Assembly (NCBI RefSeq): GCF_046097065.1
Contig: NZ_CP175563.1
Coordinates: 1,240,001 to 1,304,000 of the forward strand
DNA from: Syntrophus buswellii
GTDB taxonomy: Bacteria; Desulfobacterota; Syntrophia; Syntrophales; Syntrophaceae
Direction of reading: 5' to 3'
DNA length: 64,000 nt
This document shows, piece after piece, positions 24,680 through 33,520 of this stretch. Every line of letters begins with the position of its first letter. Positions within the stretch are counted from its first letter, which is position 1. Position numbers and translations under genes: made by a program. The notes beneath the pieces are model-generated. The model did no database searches. It was not told where the DNA came from and saw only the letters and a list, made by a program, of their open reading frames with translations.

Positions 24680-26679
24680 CACCCTTTCGCATAACGACGG
24701 ACTTCGAACCCCGGGGGGATCAGCCCCAGGCGATCGAGAAGCTGGTGGAGGGGCTGCGGCGGGGGCTCCCTCATCAGGTGCTGATGGGGGTTACGGGATC
24801 GGGAAAGACCTTTACCGTTGCCAAGGTGATCGAGGCGGTTCAGAGGCCCGCCCTGGTCATTGCCCACAACAAAACCCTGGCGGCCCAGCTTTACGGGGAA
24901 TTCAAAAGCCTTTTCCCCGGGAATGCCGTTGAATATTTTGTCAGCTATTACGATTACTACCAGCCCGAGGCCTACATCCCAAGCACGGATACCTACATCG
25001 AGAAAGACTCCTCGATTAACGAGGAAATCGACAAGCTCCGTCATTCGGCGACCCATTCCCTCCTTGAACGGCGGGATGTGATCATCGTGGCCAGCGTCTC
25101 CTGCATCTACGGTCTGGGCTCCCCCGAGGCTTACCAGGGCCTGCTCCTTGAGCTGGAAGCCGGCGGGGATCTGTCCCGGGAGGCGATGCTGAGGCGTCTC
25201 GTCGATATTCAGTACGAACGGAACGATGTGGACTTTCACCGGGGAACCTTCCGCGTGCGGGGCGATGTGGTGGAGATTTTTCCCCCTTACGAGGAAGAGC
25301 GGGCCATTCGCGTGGAATTTTTCGGCGATACCGTCGAGGCCCTGTCGTTCGTGGACCCGCTGCGGGGGAGAAAGCTGCAGGCCCTGGAGCGGATCGCCGT
25401 TTATCCCGGGAGCCACTATGTGACCACCCGGGACAACCTCAACCGGGCCATTGCCGCGATCCGGGAGGAGCTGCAGGGTCGGCTGGCGGAGCTGAGGACT
25501 TCCGGCAAGCTCCTGGAGGCCCAGCGCCTGGAGCAGCGGACGAACTTTGACATCGAGATGATGGAGGAGATGGGATACTGCCAGGGGATCGAAAATTACT
25601 CCCGCCATCTCACCGGACGGGCCCCCGGCGAACCGCCGCCCACGTTGGTGGAGTACCTGCCGAAGGACGCCCTGATTGTCCTGGACGAGAGCCACGTCAC
25701 GGTCCCCCAGCTGATCGGGATGTACCGGGGAGACCGGTCGAGAAAGGAGACCCTTGTCACGTTCGGATTCCGCCTCCCCTCGGCTCTGGACAACCGGCCG
25801 CTGAGATTCGAGGAATACGAAAAATTTCCCCAGCAGCGGCTTTACATCTCGGCGACGCCCGCGGCCTATGAACTTGAAAAGGCAGGCCGCCAGGTGGTGG
25901 AGCAGATCATCCGCCCCACGGGGCTGATGGATCCGGAGATTCTCGTCCGGCCCGTTTCCGGGCAGGTGGATGATCTCCTGGCCGAGATCCGGAAACGAGC
26001 GGAACGGAAGGAGCGGGTGCTGGTGACCACCCTGACCAAGCGGATGGCGGAGAATCTGTCCACCTATTATGAAGGGTTGGGGGTGAAGGTGAAGTATCTT
26101 CATTCCGACATTTCGACCCTGGAGCGTGTCGGCATTCTCCGTGATCTTCGCCTGGGGGAGTTTGACGTGCTGGTCGGCGTCAATCTCCTTCGGGAAGGTC
26201 TGGATATTCCTGAGGTATCTCTCGTGGCAATCCTGGATGCGGACAAGGAGGGGTTTCTCCGTTCAGAGCGCTCCCTCATTCAGACCAGCGGCAGGGCGGC
26301 GCGGAATGTAGGCGGCCAGGTCATCATGTATGCCGACACCATGACCCGCTCCATTACGGCCTGCCTGAAGGAGACCGGTCGGCGCCGTACCCTGCAGGAC
26401 GCATACAACCGGGAGCATTCCATTACCCCGGAATCCATAAAAAAATCCATCGACAACATTCTGGCTTCCATCTATGAGGCGGATTATGCCTCCGTTACCG
26501 TGGCCGCCGAGGAAAAGGCGGCCTATCTCTCCGATGCGGACCTGGAAAAGACGATCCGGAGGCTGAAAGCGGAGATGAAGGAGGCGGCCGGGAGGCTTGA
26601 GTTTGAGAAAGCGGCGTCTCTGCGGGATCAGATCAAAGACCTCACCGAATTGAAGCTGGAGCTGGGCGGCAAGAGCTAG
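24676..26679 (+). CDS. uvrB: Excinuclease ABC subunit B
   Basis: The ATG at 24676, with GGAG 7 bases upstream, gives 667 residues, the usual UvrB length. It begins FRITTDFEPRGDQPQAI and has the Walker A motif GVTGSGKTFTVAK, the damage-probing beta-hairpin region YYDYYQPEAYIP, the DEAD-like VLDESHVT, helicase motifs ISATPAAYELEKA and LLREGLDIPEVSLVAILD, QTSGRAARN, and a C-terminal UVR motif (LKAEMKEAAGRLEFEKAASL) that binds UvrC. It verifies lesions in nucleotide excision repair. A perfect inverted repeat follows as terminator. Confidence 0.98.
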   Translation: MTPFRITTDFEPRGDQPQAIEKLVEGLRRGLPHQVLMGVTGSGKTFTVAKVIEAVQRPALVIAHNKTLAAQLYGEFKSLFPGNAVEYFVSYYDYYQPEAYIPSTDTYIEKDSSINEEIDKLRHSATHSLLERRDVIIVASVSCIYGLGSPEAYQGLLLELEAGGDLSREAMLRRLVDIQYERNDVDFHRGTFRVRGDVVEIFPPYEEERAIRVEFFGDTVEALSFVDPLRGRKLQALERIAVYPGSHYVTTRDNLNRAIAAIREELQGRLAELRTSGKLLEAQRLEQRTNFDIEMMEEMGYCQGIENYSRHLTGRAPGEPPPTLVEYLPKDALIVLDESHVTVPQLIGMYRGDRSRKETLVTFGFRLPSALDNRPLRFEEYEKFPQQRLYISATPAAYELEKAGRQVVEQIIRPTGLMDPEILVRPVSGQVDDLLAEIRKRAERKERVLVTTLTKRMAENLSTYYEGLGVKVKYLHSDISTLERVGILRDLRLGEFDVLVGVNLLREGLDIPEVSLVAILDADKEGFLRSERSLIQTSGRAARNVGGQVIMYADTMTRSITACLKETGRRRTLQDAYNREHSITPESIKKSIDNILASIYEADYASVTVAAEEKAAYLSDADLEKTIRRLKAEMKEAAGRLEFEKAASLRDQIKDLTELKLELGGKS

Positions 26680-26689
26680 ACGGAAAGCC

Positions 26690-26730
26690 GGGAAAAAGGG
26701 GACCCCCCCCATGGATTACCCCTTTTTCCC
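26690..26730. terminator. Bidirectional terminator between uvrB and the chemoreceptor gene
   Basis: A perfect 12-bp inverted repeat (GGGAAAAAGGGG at 26690-26701, CCCCTTTTTCCC at 26719-26730) with a 17-base loop lies 11 bases after the uvrB stop, between two convergent genes. Confidence 0.7.
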
Positions 26731-26823
26731 CTCAAAGAACAGGGCGAACCCCCTCAGGAGAAGCCGCTCAAAGGCTTGAGCGTCCGCCCCGGCTGCGACG
26801 GCCTCAGGATTCCGTTTTTTCGC

Positions 26824-28593
26824 TCAGGCAGATTGAGCCGCTCTTTTTCCCCGCGTTGCAGCGTCTCCATGATGCCTGCCCTCGCCGTTCACCAGGGTCG
26901 TCAATTCCCCGATCACGAAGGTCATCTGTCCAGCCTGTTCGTTCATCTGCTCGGCGGCGCTGGCCGATTCCTCGGCGCTGGCCGCGGTCTGCTGGATGAC
27001 GCGGTCCATTTCCGCCACGGCCTTGTTGACCTGTCCGATTCCCTGTGCCTGCTCCCTGGAGGCCGCTGCAATTTCCTCGACCAGGCTAGCGACTTTGGCT
27101 GAATGTTCGACATTTTCCAGGAAGGCCTGCTGAGTCTGCTCTGTCAGCTCACCGCTCTTTTTGACGGTTGCGATCGTGTTTTCGATGAGTCCGGAGGTGC
27201 TTTTGGCTGCCTGAGCCGCCCGCATGGCCAGGTTGCGCACCTCATCGGCGACGACGGCAAAACCGGCCCCTGCTTCCCCGGCGCGGGCCGCTTCCACGGC
27301 CGCATTGAGGGCTAAAAGATTGGTCTGGAAGGCAATCTCGTCAATGGTTTTAACGATCTTTCCCGTTTCCTCGCTCGTCTGAATGGCCTCCTTCACCGCG
27401 GCTGCCATGTGGCTGACATGAACATTCACCTTGTCGATGACGGCTGTAACCTCCAGCATCAGGGCACGGGCCTGGGCGGCGTTGTCGGCGTTCCGCCTTG
27501 TCATGGAGGACATCTCTTCCAGGGAGGAAGACGTTCCCTCCAGTGAGGAGGCCTGTTCCGACGCACCTTCGGCCAGGACCTGGCTGGCGGACGCCACCTG
27601 TCTGGCTGCCGATGAAACCTCTCCGGCGCCCTGGTTGAGCAGATCCATTTTCCCCAGGACGGGACGGAGGATGGTTCCCGCCAGGAAGTAGCCCAGGACG
27701 GCCATGAAGATTCCCACGAGAATGCCGGCCCCCGCAATCATCAGAATCATGGATCGGAGCATTTCTTCCATCGGCGTGCGGTCCTTTCCGATGAAGAACA
27801 TCCCGGTGATCTGACCCGTGCTGCCCATGAGCGGCCAGTAGGCCGTATTGTAGTTTTTGTCGGCAATCCTGTTCCTGTTGAGGAACTGACTTCCTTTGCG
27901 TAAAACCGTCTCAAGGACGGCCGGGTTGTCCATTTTGGTTCCGACGAGGCGCTTGCCGCCCCGCGCCAGGGTCGTCGAAACCCGTTCATCGCCTTTGAAA
28001 ATGGTGCAATCGACCCCGAAAATTTTCTTGATCCCATCGACAAGGGAATTCGTGGCGATCAGATTCATCCCGGTCGTAACCGAGCCGGTAATGCGTCCGT
28101 CGGCCATGATGGGGGCCCCGCCCCTCAGGCTGAACTTGATCTCGCTTCCATCCTCGATGCCTGCCGAATTTTCTCCGGCCAGGGCTTTCGTCACGTTCGC
28201 CTGATTGCTCACAGTGTCTCCTCTTTGGTCGGAGTGGCCCCGCGCCATGACATTCCCCCTGGAATCGACCAGCGTCACAAAGTCCACCATGTACTTCGAC
28301 TGGAGGGCCTTGGCCATGGCCTGGAGTCTGTCCGCATCTCCTTCCTTCATCGCCGCCGCAAGTTCGGGATCAAGGGCCATCATCGCCGCCTGTTTTTTGG
28401 TCCTGTCCATGGCCTCCTGAATGTTTGCCTGAACGGCCGCAGCCACGACGGCCATTTCTTTTTCCGCCTGCTTGTCAAGCCCTTTTGATACGAAATAATA
28501 GACCATCCCAAGCGATGAAAAACCAACCATCACCACGGTAAAAAACACCAGTCCGACAATCTTCCAGGACAGGGATAAGCTTCTTTGTCTCAT
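26824..28593 (-). CDS. Methyl-accepting chemotaxis protein with a periplasmic Cache-type sensor
   Basis: The ATG at 28593 (AAGGAG about 9 bases upstream) gives 589 residues; an upstream in-frame start is unsupported. TM1 is at about 9-32 (WKIVGLVFFTVVMVGFSSLG), a periplasmic sensor region at about 33-275 resembles a Cache_3/Cache_2 module (YMVDFVTLVDSRGNVMARGH), and TM2 is at about 283-307. The cytoplasmic signalling domain holds the hairpin tip IDEIAFQTNLLALNAAVEAA and GFAVVADEVRNLA. I see no clear HAMP domain between TM2 and the coiled coil. It should relay ligand binding to CheA/CheW; no che gene is in the window. Confidence 0.93.
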   Translation of the reverse strand: MRQRSLSLSWKIVGLVFFTVVMVGFSSLGMVYYFVSKGLDKQAEKEMAVVAAAVQANIQEAMDRTKKQAAMMALDPELAAAMKEGDADRLQAMAKALQSKYMVDFVTLVDSRGNVMARGHSDQRGDTVSNQANVTKALAGENSAGIEDGSEIKFSLRGGAPIMADGRITGSVTTGMNLIATNSLVDGIKKIFGVDCTIFKGDERVSTTLARGGKRLVGTKMDNPAVLETVLRKGSQFLNRNRIADKNYNTAYWPLMGSTGQITGMFFIGKDRTPMEEMLRSMILMIAGAGILVGIFMAVLGYFLAGTILRPVLGKMDLLNQGAGEVSSAARQVASASQVLAEGASEQASSLEGTSSSLEEMSSMTRRNADNAAQARALMLEVTAVIDKVNVHVSHMAAAVKEAIQTSEETGKIVKTIDEIAFQTNLLALNAAVEAARAGEAGAGFAVVADEVRNLAMRAAQAAKSTSGLIENTIATVKKSGELTEQTQQAFLENVEHSAKVASLVEEIAAASREQAQGIGQVNKAVAEMDRVIQQTAASAEESASAAEQMNEQAGQMTFVIGELTTLVNGEGRHHGDAATRGKRAAQSA

Positions 28594-28884
28594 GTGCACA
28601 GTCTCCTTTTCGCTCGATAGTATGGGGTGTCGCTTCTTGCGAAGGACCGTTATGCAATTCATATTCCAGGAAATAATCGGCGGGGGTTTTTTTTGACGGG
28701 GCGATAAGGGACTAACGGGCCGGTACGTATCCGAAGCCGGAAGGGGTGCGTTCTGGAAAGGGGAAAACGGGTCAGGGAGTCAGAAAAAGGGGGGATGATG
28801 CGTGCCTGGGAAGGCTCTTGGCAGAAGATGGAGGCGGGACGGCGAAAAACCCGGAAGCCCCGGCCACGATGCCGACGGGATACT

Positions 28885-28903
28885 GCCCTGTAACCGACAG
28901 GGC
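28885..28903 (-). terminator. Hairpin directly after the substrate-binding-protein stop codon
   Basis: GCCCTGT (28885-28891) and ACAGGGC (28897-28903) form a perfect 7-bp stem with a 5-base loop that overlaps the last base of the stop codon region of the minus-strand gene. There is no T tract, so it may be a 3' stabilising hairpin or weak terminator. Confidence 0.4.
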
Positions 28904-30549
28904 TACCGGGTCATGATGAAGCGCTGTTCGGGCCTGGGTACGTACCACCTGATGAAATTGTGGCTGATCCCCAGCGGAGCCAGCTCGATGCCCCGGAAGC
29001 GGGCCTGGACGATGGGAAGGGCGTCCGGAACGTAAAGGAAGGTATAGGGCTGCTCTTCCGCCAGGATTTCCTGGATCCGGTCATAGATTTTTTTCCTCTC
29101 CTTCGGATCGAAGGTGCCGCGCCCCTGTTCAAGAAGCCGGTCCACTTCCTCGTTTTTGAAGGATGTGAAGTTCAATTCCTGAGGGCCGGTCTTGCTGGAA
29201 TGCCAGACGTCGTAGAGGTCGGGATCGAGGGGAATCGTCCATCCCAGGATTGTGGCGTCAAAGCGTCTCTTGTTGATGAAGTCGTTGACGAACGCGGCCC
29301 ATTCCACAACCCTGATTTTTACGGAAATGCCGATCTCGGCAAGGCGGCGCTGGATGATCTCCGCGCATTTGGATCGGACTTCGTTGCCCTGGTTCACCAG
29401 AAGCTCAAAGGCGAAGGGCTGTCCGTTGCGGTCCAGAATCCCGTCACCGTCGCGGTCCTTCCAGCCCGCCTCCGCCAGCAGAGCCCGTGCTTTGGCCGGG
29501 TCGTGGGGGAAGGTCGGAACCTTTGGATTATAGGCCCAGGTCCCCGGTTTGAAAGGGCCGGTGGAGGGTTTGCCCAATCCCAGCAGGACCCCCTGAACGA
29601 TTTCCTCCTTGTCGATGGCCAGGGTCAGGGCCTGCCTGACCCGCCGGTCCGAAAAGAGGGGATTTCTGAGGTTGTAGCCGACAAAGGTGTAGGCGAAAGA
29701 AAGATAACGGAATTTGTTGAAGTTATTGCGGAACAGGGGATTTTCCGTCTGCCGGGTGTACTGCAGCGGCGTCAGGTTCATCCGGTCGATCCCGGAGGCC
29801 CGCAGCTCCAGGAACATGGTGGCCATGTCCGGAATGATGCGCAGGATATAGCCGTCGATGTACGGCCTGCCTTCGAAATAGTCCGGATTGGACACCAGGA
29901 CGATTTTCTGTCCGGACACCCACTCCTTGAATTTGTAAGGCCCGGTTCCCACGGGCTTCCGGGCGAGGGGCGTCCGAGTGATGTCCTGCCCGGCCAGAAG
30001 ATGCCTGGGAAGGATCGCGCTTCCCCAGCTCATGAGGGCGGGGGCGAAGGGTTTGTCATAGGTGACCCGGAAGGTGAGGGGATCGAGTGCCTCCGCCTTT
30101 TTCACCTTGAGAAAATCGCCGGCGTAGGCTGTCGGCGTTCTGGGATCGATGGTGAGCCGGTAGGTAAAGAGAACATCTTCAGCGGAGAACGGGTGGCCGT
30201 CATGCCAGCGGACGTTGGGGCGCAGGTGAAAGGTGATGACCAGGCCGTCGGGGGAGATCACCCAGGACTCGGCAAGGTCACCGACGATATTGAGGTCCTT
30301 GTCGTATTTGACCAGGCCGTTGTAGATGAGGGCGGCGATGCCGTGGGAGGTGGAGTCGGAAGAGAGCAGGGGGATCAGGTTGCTGGCGTCCCCGATGGAG
30401 CCGTCGACGATGATATCGCCATAGGCGGGCACTGCCGCTTCCCGCTCCCCGGTCTGCCGGGGCTCGTCCCCGGCCGGGCTGCATCCCAGCAATCCGCCGG
30501 CCAGGACAAGAAGGCTCACCAGGAGATAATGTAGAAAGGAGCTTTTCAT
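28903..30549 (-). CDS. Extracellular solute-binding lipoprotein, family 5 (oligopeptide/dipeptide type)
   Basis: The 548-residue protein has a lipoprotein signal with lipobox LLGC (cysteine at about 23). The SBP_bac_5 domain follows: GDASNLIPLLSSDSTSHGIAAL, the signature LAESWVISPDGLVITFHLRPNVRWHDG region, GTGPYKFKEW, and FSDRRVRQALTLAIDKEEIV. It is the binding component of a Dpp/Opp-type ABC importer for peptides or similar solutes. No permease or ATPase gene is next to it, so it is an orphan here. The ribosome-binding site is weak. Confidence 0.9.
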   Translation of the reverse strand: MKSSFLHYLLVSLLVLAGGLLGCSPAGDEPRQTGEREAAVPAYGDIIVDGSIGDASNLIPLLSSDSTSHGIAALIYNGLVKYDKDLNIVGDLAESWVISPDGLVITFHLRPNVRWHDGHPFSAEDVLFTYRLTIDPRTPTAYAGDFLKVKKAEALDPLTFRVTYDKPFAPALMSWGSAILPRHLLAGQDITRTPLARKPVGTGPYKFKEWVSGQKIVLVSNPDYFEGRPYIDGYILRIIPDMATMFLELRASGIDRMNLTPLQYTRQTENPLFRNNFNKFRYLSFAYTFVGYNLRNPLFSDRRVRQALTLAIDKEEIVQGVLLGLGKPSTGPFKPGTWAYNPKVPTFPHDPAKARALLAEAGWKDRDGDGILDRNGQPFAFELLVNQGNEVRSKCAEIIQRRLAEIGISVKIRVVEWAAFVNDFINKRRFDATILGWTIPLDPDLYDVWHSSKTGPQELNFTSFKNEEVDRLLEQGRGTFDPKERKKIYDRIQEILAEEQPYTFLYVPDALPIVQARFRGIELAPLGISHNFIRWYVPRPEQRFIMTR

Positions 30550-30687
30550 GAAGGTGGAAGATATGTTAGAAAGGGCTATTTTGCAACAGAATTCGTCGGA
30601 TTCTCATGGGTTTGTCCTTACAAAGCCATCCCGGTTCCGTCCTGGAGCCAAAAGATCAGCCTTTGCCGGAAAAATCAAGAGCCCCCG

Positions 30688-32490
30688 TCAGGCGAAGGAT
30701 CTCAGCAACATGGCAAGCCTTCCCTTCTTATTCTTGAGTCCCAGTTTCATGCGGATATTTTCCCTGTGAAATTCAATGACCCGCTGCTTGGCATTTAAAA
30801 GCTCCGCTATTTCCTTTGACGTCTTGCCTTCCTTCACGAGACAGGCAATCTGAACCTCCGTTTTCGTCAGGTTCAAAAAGCTGGAGGTCAGCCGCTGAGC
30901 AAAGGGGGAAGCGATATCCATGAGGTGAGCTTCCGCCGTCTGGAGGCATCCAAGCTGGTCCTGGCGAAGGGGTGATTTCTTCAGCCTGTCCAGATAGGGA
31001 AGCACCAGCTTCTGGATATTCAGGAGAAACCTTTCCTTTAACTCCTCCTGATCCCTTTCCAAGGTATTCAGCAGGACATTCAGTGTCGTGTTGACCTCCA
31101 TCAGGTTCTGAGCCTTGATCCTCAGTTCCTTCTCCCGCTGGGCTAAAGCGGCCTCGGCCTGCTTCCGCTCCGTGATGTCTTCTACAATTCCTTCCAGGTA
31201 GGCTGTGGCGCCATCCTGTTTGACCACCTTGCGGATCGTCGCCTTCCCGATCATGATGCTGCCGTCTTTTCGGCGATAGGGATGCTCGGCATAGACCCAG
31301 TCCCGGTGGTTCAGGGCGGAAAGAAGCTCTTCGCGGTTCCGGGGATCGGCGTGGATCTGGGTTGCGGAATCCGTGACGATGGAAAGGACTTCCTCGGTCG
31401 AGTCATAACCGAGCATCCGGGCATAGGCCTTGTTGATGCGCAGCAATTTTCCATCCATGGTGAACTGGCACATGCCGATCGAGGCGTTCTCAAAGAGGTT
31501 CCGATAGATGGCCTCGCTTTCCGCGAGGGCCTTCTCCACCCGTTTTCGCTCCGTATTGTCGAAGACGGAAGATCGACTCAAGAGATAGCGGCCGTCCTGA
31601 TCATACACCGCCGTTGATTCGATGAGCACGGAGAGGACGTCCCCGTTCTTCCGGATCAGTTCACCCTCGATGTTGCGCCTCGATCCCTGCCGCTTCAGGA
31701 GCGTGAAGCTTTTCCGGAATGCGTCCTCCTGGTCGGCGGGGATCAGGTCCGTATAGTTCATCTTTCCGATCACCTCGTCGCGGGAATAGCCCAGCCAGGA
31801 GAGTTCCGTATCGTTCATGCGGAGGATGGTTCCGTCCTCTGCCAGGGAATGGTAGCCGCAGGGGGCGTTCTCGTAAAGGTCCCGAATGGCCTCGGCATAG
31901 CGCTTCAGTTTGTCCTCCGCCTTCTTGCGTTCCGTTCTGTCGGTAATGGCCACAACGATGGAAAGCAAACGCCCCTGTCGATCACGATTGGTCGCCGATC
32001 TCACTTCCCCCCAGCGCCGTGTACCGTCTTTCCGGATGAAATACATTTCATGGGTAAACCCTTTGATTCTACCGCATTTCTGCTGCTCGATGAGGTGGTT
32101 GGCCTCCTCGACGTAGTCCGGGTGAAGGATCTCCGTCGTCATTGGCCTGTTTTTCAGCTCTTCCCAGGAGTAGCCGATAAACTCCAGATAGTGCTCATTG
32201 GCATGGAGATAATTTCCCTGTGCATCCAGATTGACAATCGCCACGCCGGCATTTTCGAAAAGGGTCCGGTAGATGTTTTCCGGCTCAACCAGGGCGCCGT
32301 CCGTCCCTTGGCAATCCGTGATTTTCGCAATCAATGCTCGGTTCTTCCCTGCGGGCCGTGGTTCGGTCCGTCCGGTTGATCCCCTGAAGATCCGGCTCCG
32401 GCCGGATTCCGACGGCGCCCGAGGAGAGTCTCCCTTCGCCCCTCTCCTGTCGGAGAGAGGTCGCTTTCCAGGGTTGTTTCCATCGTTCAT
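30688..32490 (-). CDS. PAS-sensor regulator with LuxR-type helix-turn-helix
   Basis: The ATG at 32490 (AAAGGA 8 bases upstream) gives 600 residues. After a polar N-terminus come three PAS domains (about 75-200, 205-325 and 330-450), each ending in a DxTERK-type linker (VAITDRTERKKAE, VFDNTERKRVE, VEDITERKQAE). A coiled coil (about 445-505) leads to a C-terminal LuxR-type helix-turn-helix (about 540-600, LTKTEVQIACLVKEGKTSKEIAELL and KQRVIEFHRENIRMKL). No kinase or receiver domain is present, so it is a one-component sensor-regulator. Ligand or cofactor of the PAS domains is unknown. Confidence 0.9.
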   Translation of the reverse strand: MNDGNNPGKRPLSDRRGAKGDSPRAPSESGRSRIFRGSTGRTEPRPAGKNRALIAKITDCQGTDGALVEPENIYRTLFENAGVAIVNLDAQGNYLHANEHYLEFIGYSWEELKNRPMTTEILHPDYVEEANHLIEQQKCGRIKGFTHEMYFIRKDGTRRWGEVRSATNRDRQGRLLSIVVAITDRTERKKAEDKLKRYAEAIRDLYENAPCGYHSLAEDGTILRMNDTELSWLGYSRDEVIGKMNYTDLIPADQEDAFRKSFTLLKRQGSRRNIEGELIRKNGDVLSVLIESTAVYDQDGRYLLSRSSVFDNTERKRVEKALAESEAIYRNLFENASIGMCQFTMDGKLLRINKAYARMLGYDSTEEVLSIVTDSATQIHADPRNREELLSALNHRDWVYAEHPYRRKDGSIMIGKATIRKVVKQDGATAYLEGIVEDITERKQAEAALAQREKELRIKAQNLMEVNTTLNVLLNTLERDQEELKERFLLNIQKLVLPYLDRLKKSPLRQDQLGCLQTAEAHLMDIASPFAQRLTSSFLNLTKTEVQIACLVKEGKTSKEIAELLNAKQRVIEFHRENIRMKLGLKNKKGRLAMLLRSFA

Positions 32491-32828
32491 GGGCAAGGTC
32501 CTTTGAGAAGGGTCGCACAATCTAAAAACTATGCGATGCCTGTTTTGTCAACAGAGAATAGAAGTTCCTGAAGCGTCCAGAAATGGAGTGTTCCGGCAGC
32601 TCACCGACGCTTCCTCCCCCAGCGGGCACAACTTGTCATGATCAGTATAGAACATTCCCCCTGGCGCGGGAAGCATAAAATCTTCCGTATACCAGGATCA
32701 TCCTGGAATATGTTCCGTATTCAATCCGTGTTGCAATCTCCGCACAATATGAAAGGATCAGCTCAACCCGACAGGCGAGAAGCCGACGGTCGAATGCACG
32801 GCAGTATTGAAGCTGGGAGGAGATCACG
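32491..32828. other. Intergenic region upstream of the PAS-LuxR gene
   Basis: This 338-bp stretch carries the Shine-Dalgarno of the PAS-LuxR gene and a perfect 15-base palindrome (32692-32706). No gene or clear promoter pair was found. Confidence 0.4.
32692..32706. promoter_or_regulatory. 15-base palindrome, candidate operator
   Basis: CCAGGATCATCCTGG is a perfect inverted repeat around a central C. It lies 200 bases upstream of the PAS-LuxR start and 120 bases before a small plus-strand frame, a suitable place for a regulator site. The binding protein is unknown. Confidence 0.35.
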
Positions 32829-33029
32829 ATGGCCGAGATGAAAAGAAGTTCCTATACGCACAAAAAACCGCGAACCCGCAGCAGCAGGCTGTTCGGATTC
32901 AACAATTCCATCTTGAGCAACAGGACGGTTTACCTGAATCCCTGCATGGAAAGCGGCGACAGCCTTTCCATGGAAGAGGTTGTCCTGTTTGCTTCAGCGG
33001 GCAAGTATTTCAGCAACAAGAACTCATAG
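32829..33029 (+). CDS. Possible small protein, 66 residues
   Basis: The frame begins at an ATG preceded by GGGAGGAG at 6 bases, one of the best ribosome-binding sites in the window. The product is basic at the N-terminus (KRSSYTHKKPRTRSSRLFGF) and has a more acidic second half. I recognise no family, signal peptide or membrane segment. It could be a genuine small gene or the degraded start of a larger one. Confidence 0.4.
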   Translation: MAEMKRSSYTHKKPRTRSSRLFGFNNSILSNRTVYLNPCMESGDSLSMEEVVLFASAGKYFSNKNS

Positions 33030-33520
33030 AAGTCAGCGGAATCAAAGGGGCGATTTCAGGAGGGGCGTGCGCCGCCGCCAGCAAGGATCTTCTGTACGGA
33101 TCGTCTGCCCGCAGCGGAGGGCCCGTTCCGAGGGGAGTCGAAATGGTTTCCTGAACAGCCGGTGCTCCATCGTGAGCGCGGGCGAAACCCCTGCCGGAAA
33201 GCCATTTTCCCGGGCCTGCCGCAAGACCGGAGGCCGGCCCTCTGCACCACGCCAGAATTCCCGAAGCGACTCGAACGCCCTTGTCACCGCCACCGCCGTC
33301 AGCGGCGGCGGAAACCTGCCGGAATTTCCCGCCTCAGGCAGAACAGGGGATGCAACGTTCAAAGGGATCGCTCCCCCGGTGACCTCCCCGCATAAATATC
33401 GGTTGACTATTTGTGATGGTAACGTCATATGGAGTCGATCACAGGATTCCCGTTCCGGGAAATCGATCACATTCAACGTTACATGAGGACGTCCGGCATT
33501 GTCCGGGAAGACGAGCGCTT
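33030..33520. other. Unassigned region, 491 bp
   Basis: Frames exist on both strands here but none has a recognisable domain or a ribosome-binding site. The sequence is GC-rich with local inverted repeats such as CCGCCGTCAGCGGCGG near 33292-33307. The promoter of the GH13 gene is probably in the AT-richer end (about 33390-33430). Confidence 0.4.

Noticed and set aside
33160..33400. Possible riboswitch (c-di-GMP or cobalamin type) in the region before the GH13 gene
   Set aside because: Short pieces such as GGGCGAAACCCC and GCCGCAAG recall parts of such RNAs, but the full conserved core and the order of stems are missing.
33042..33476. A 144-codon minus-strand reading frame
   Set aside because: It has no ribosome-binding site, no recognisable domain and a composition expected of a chance frame in GC-rich DNA.
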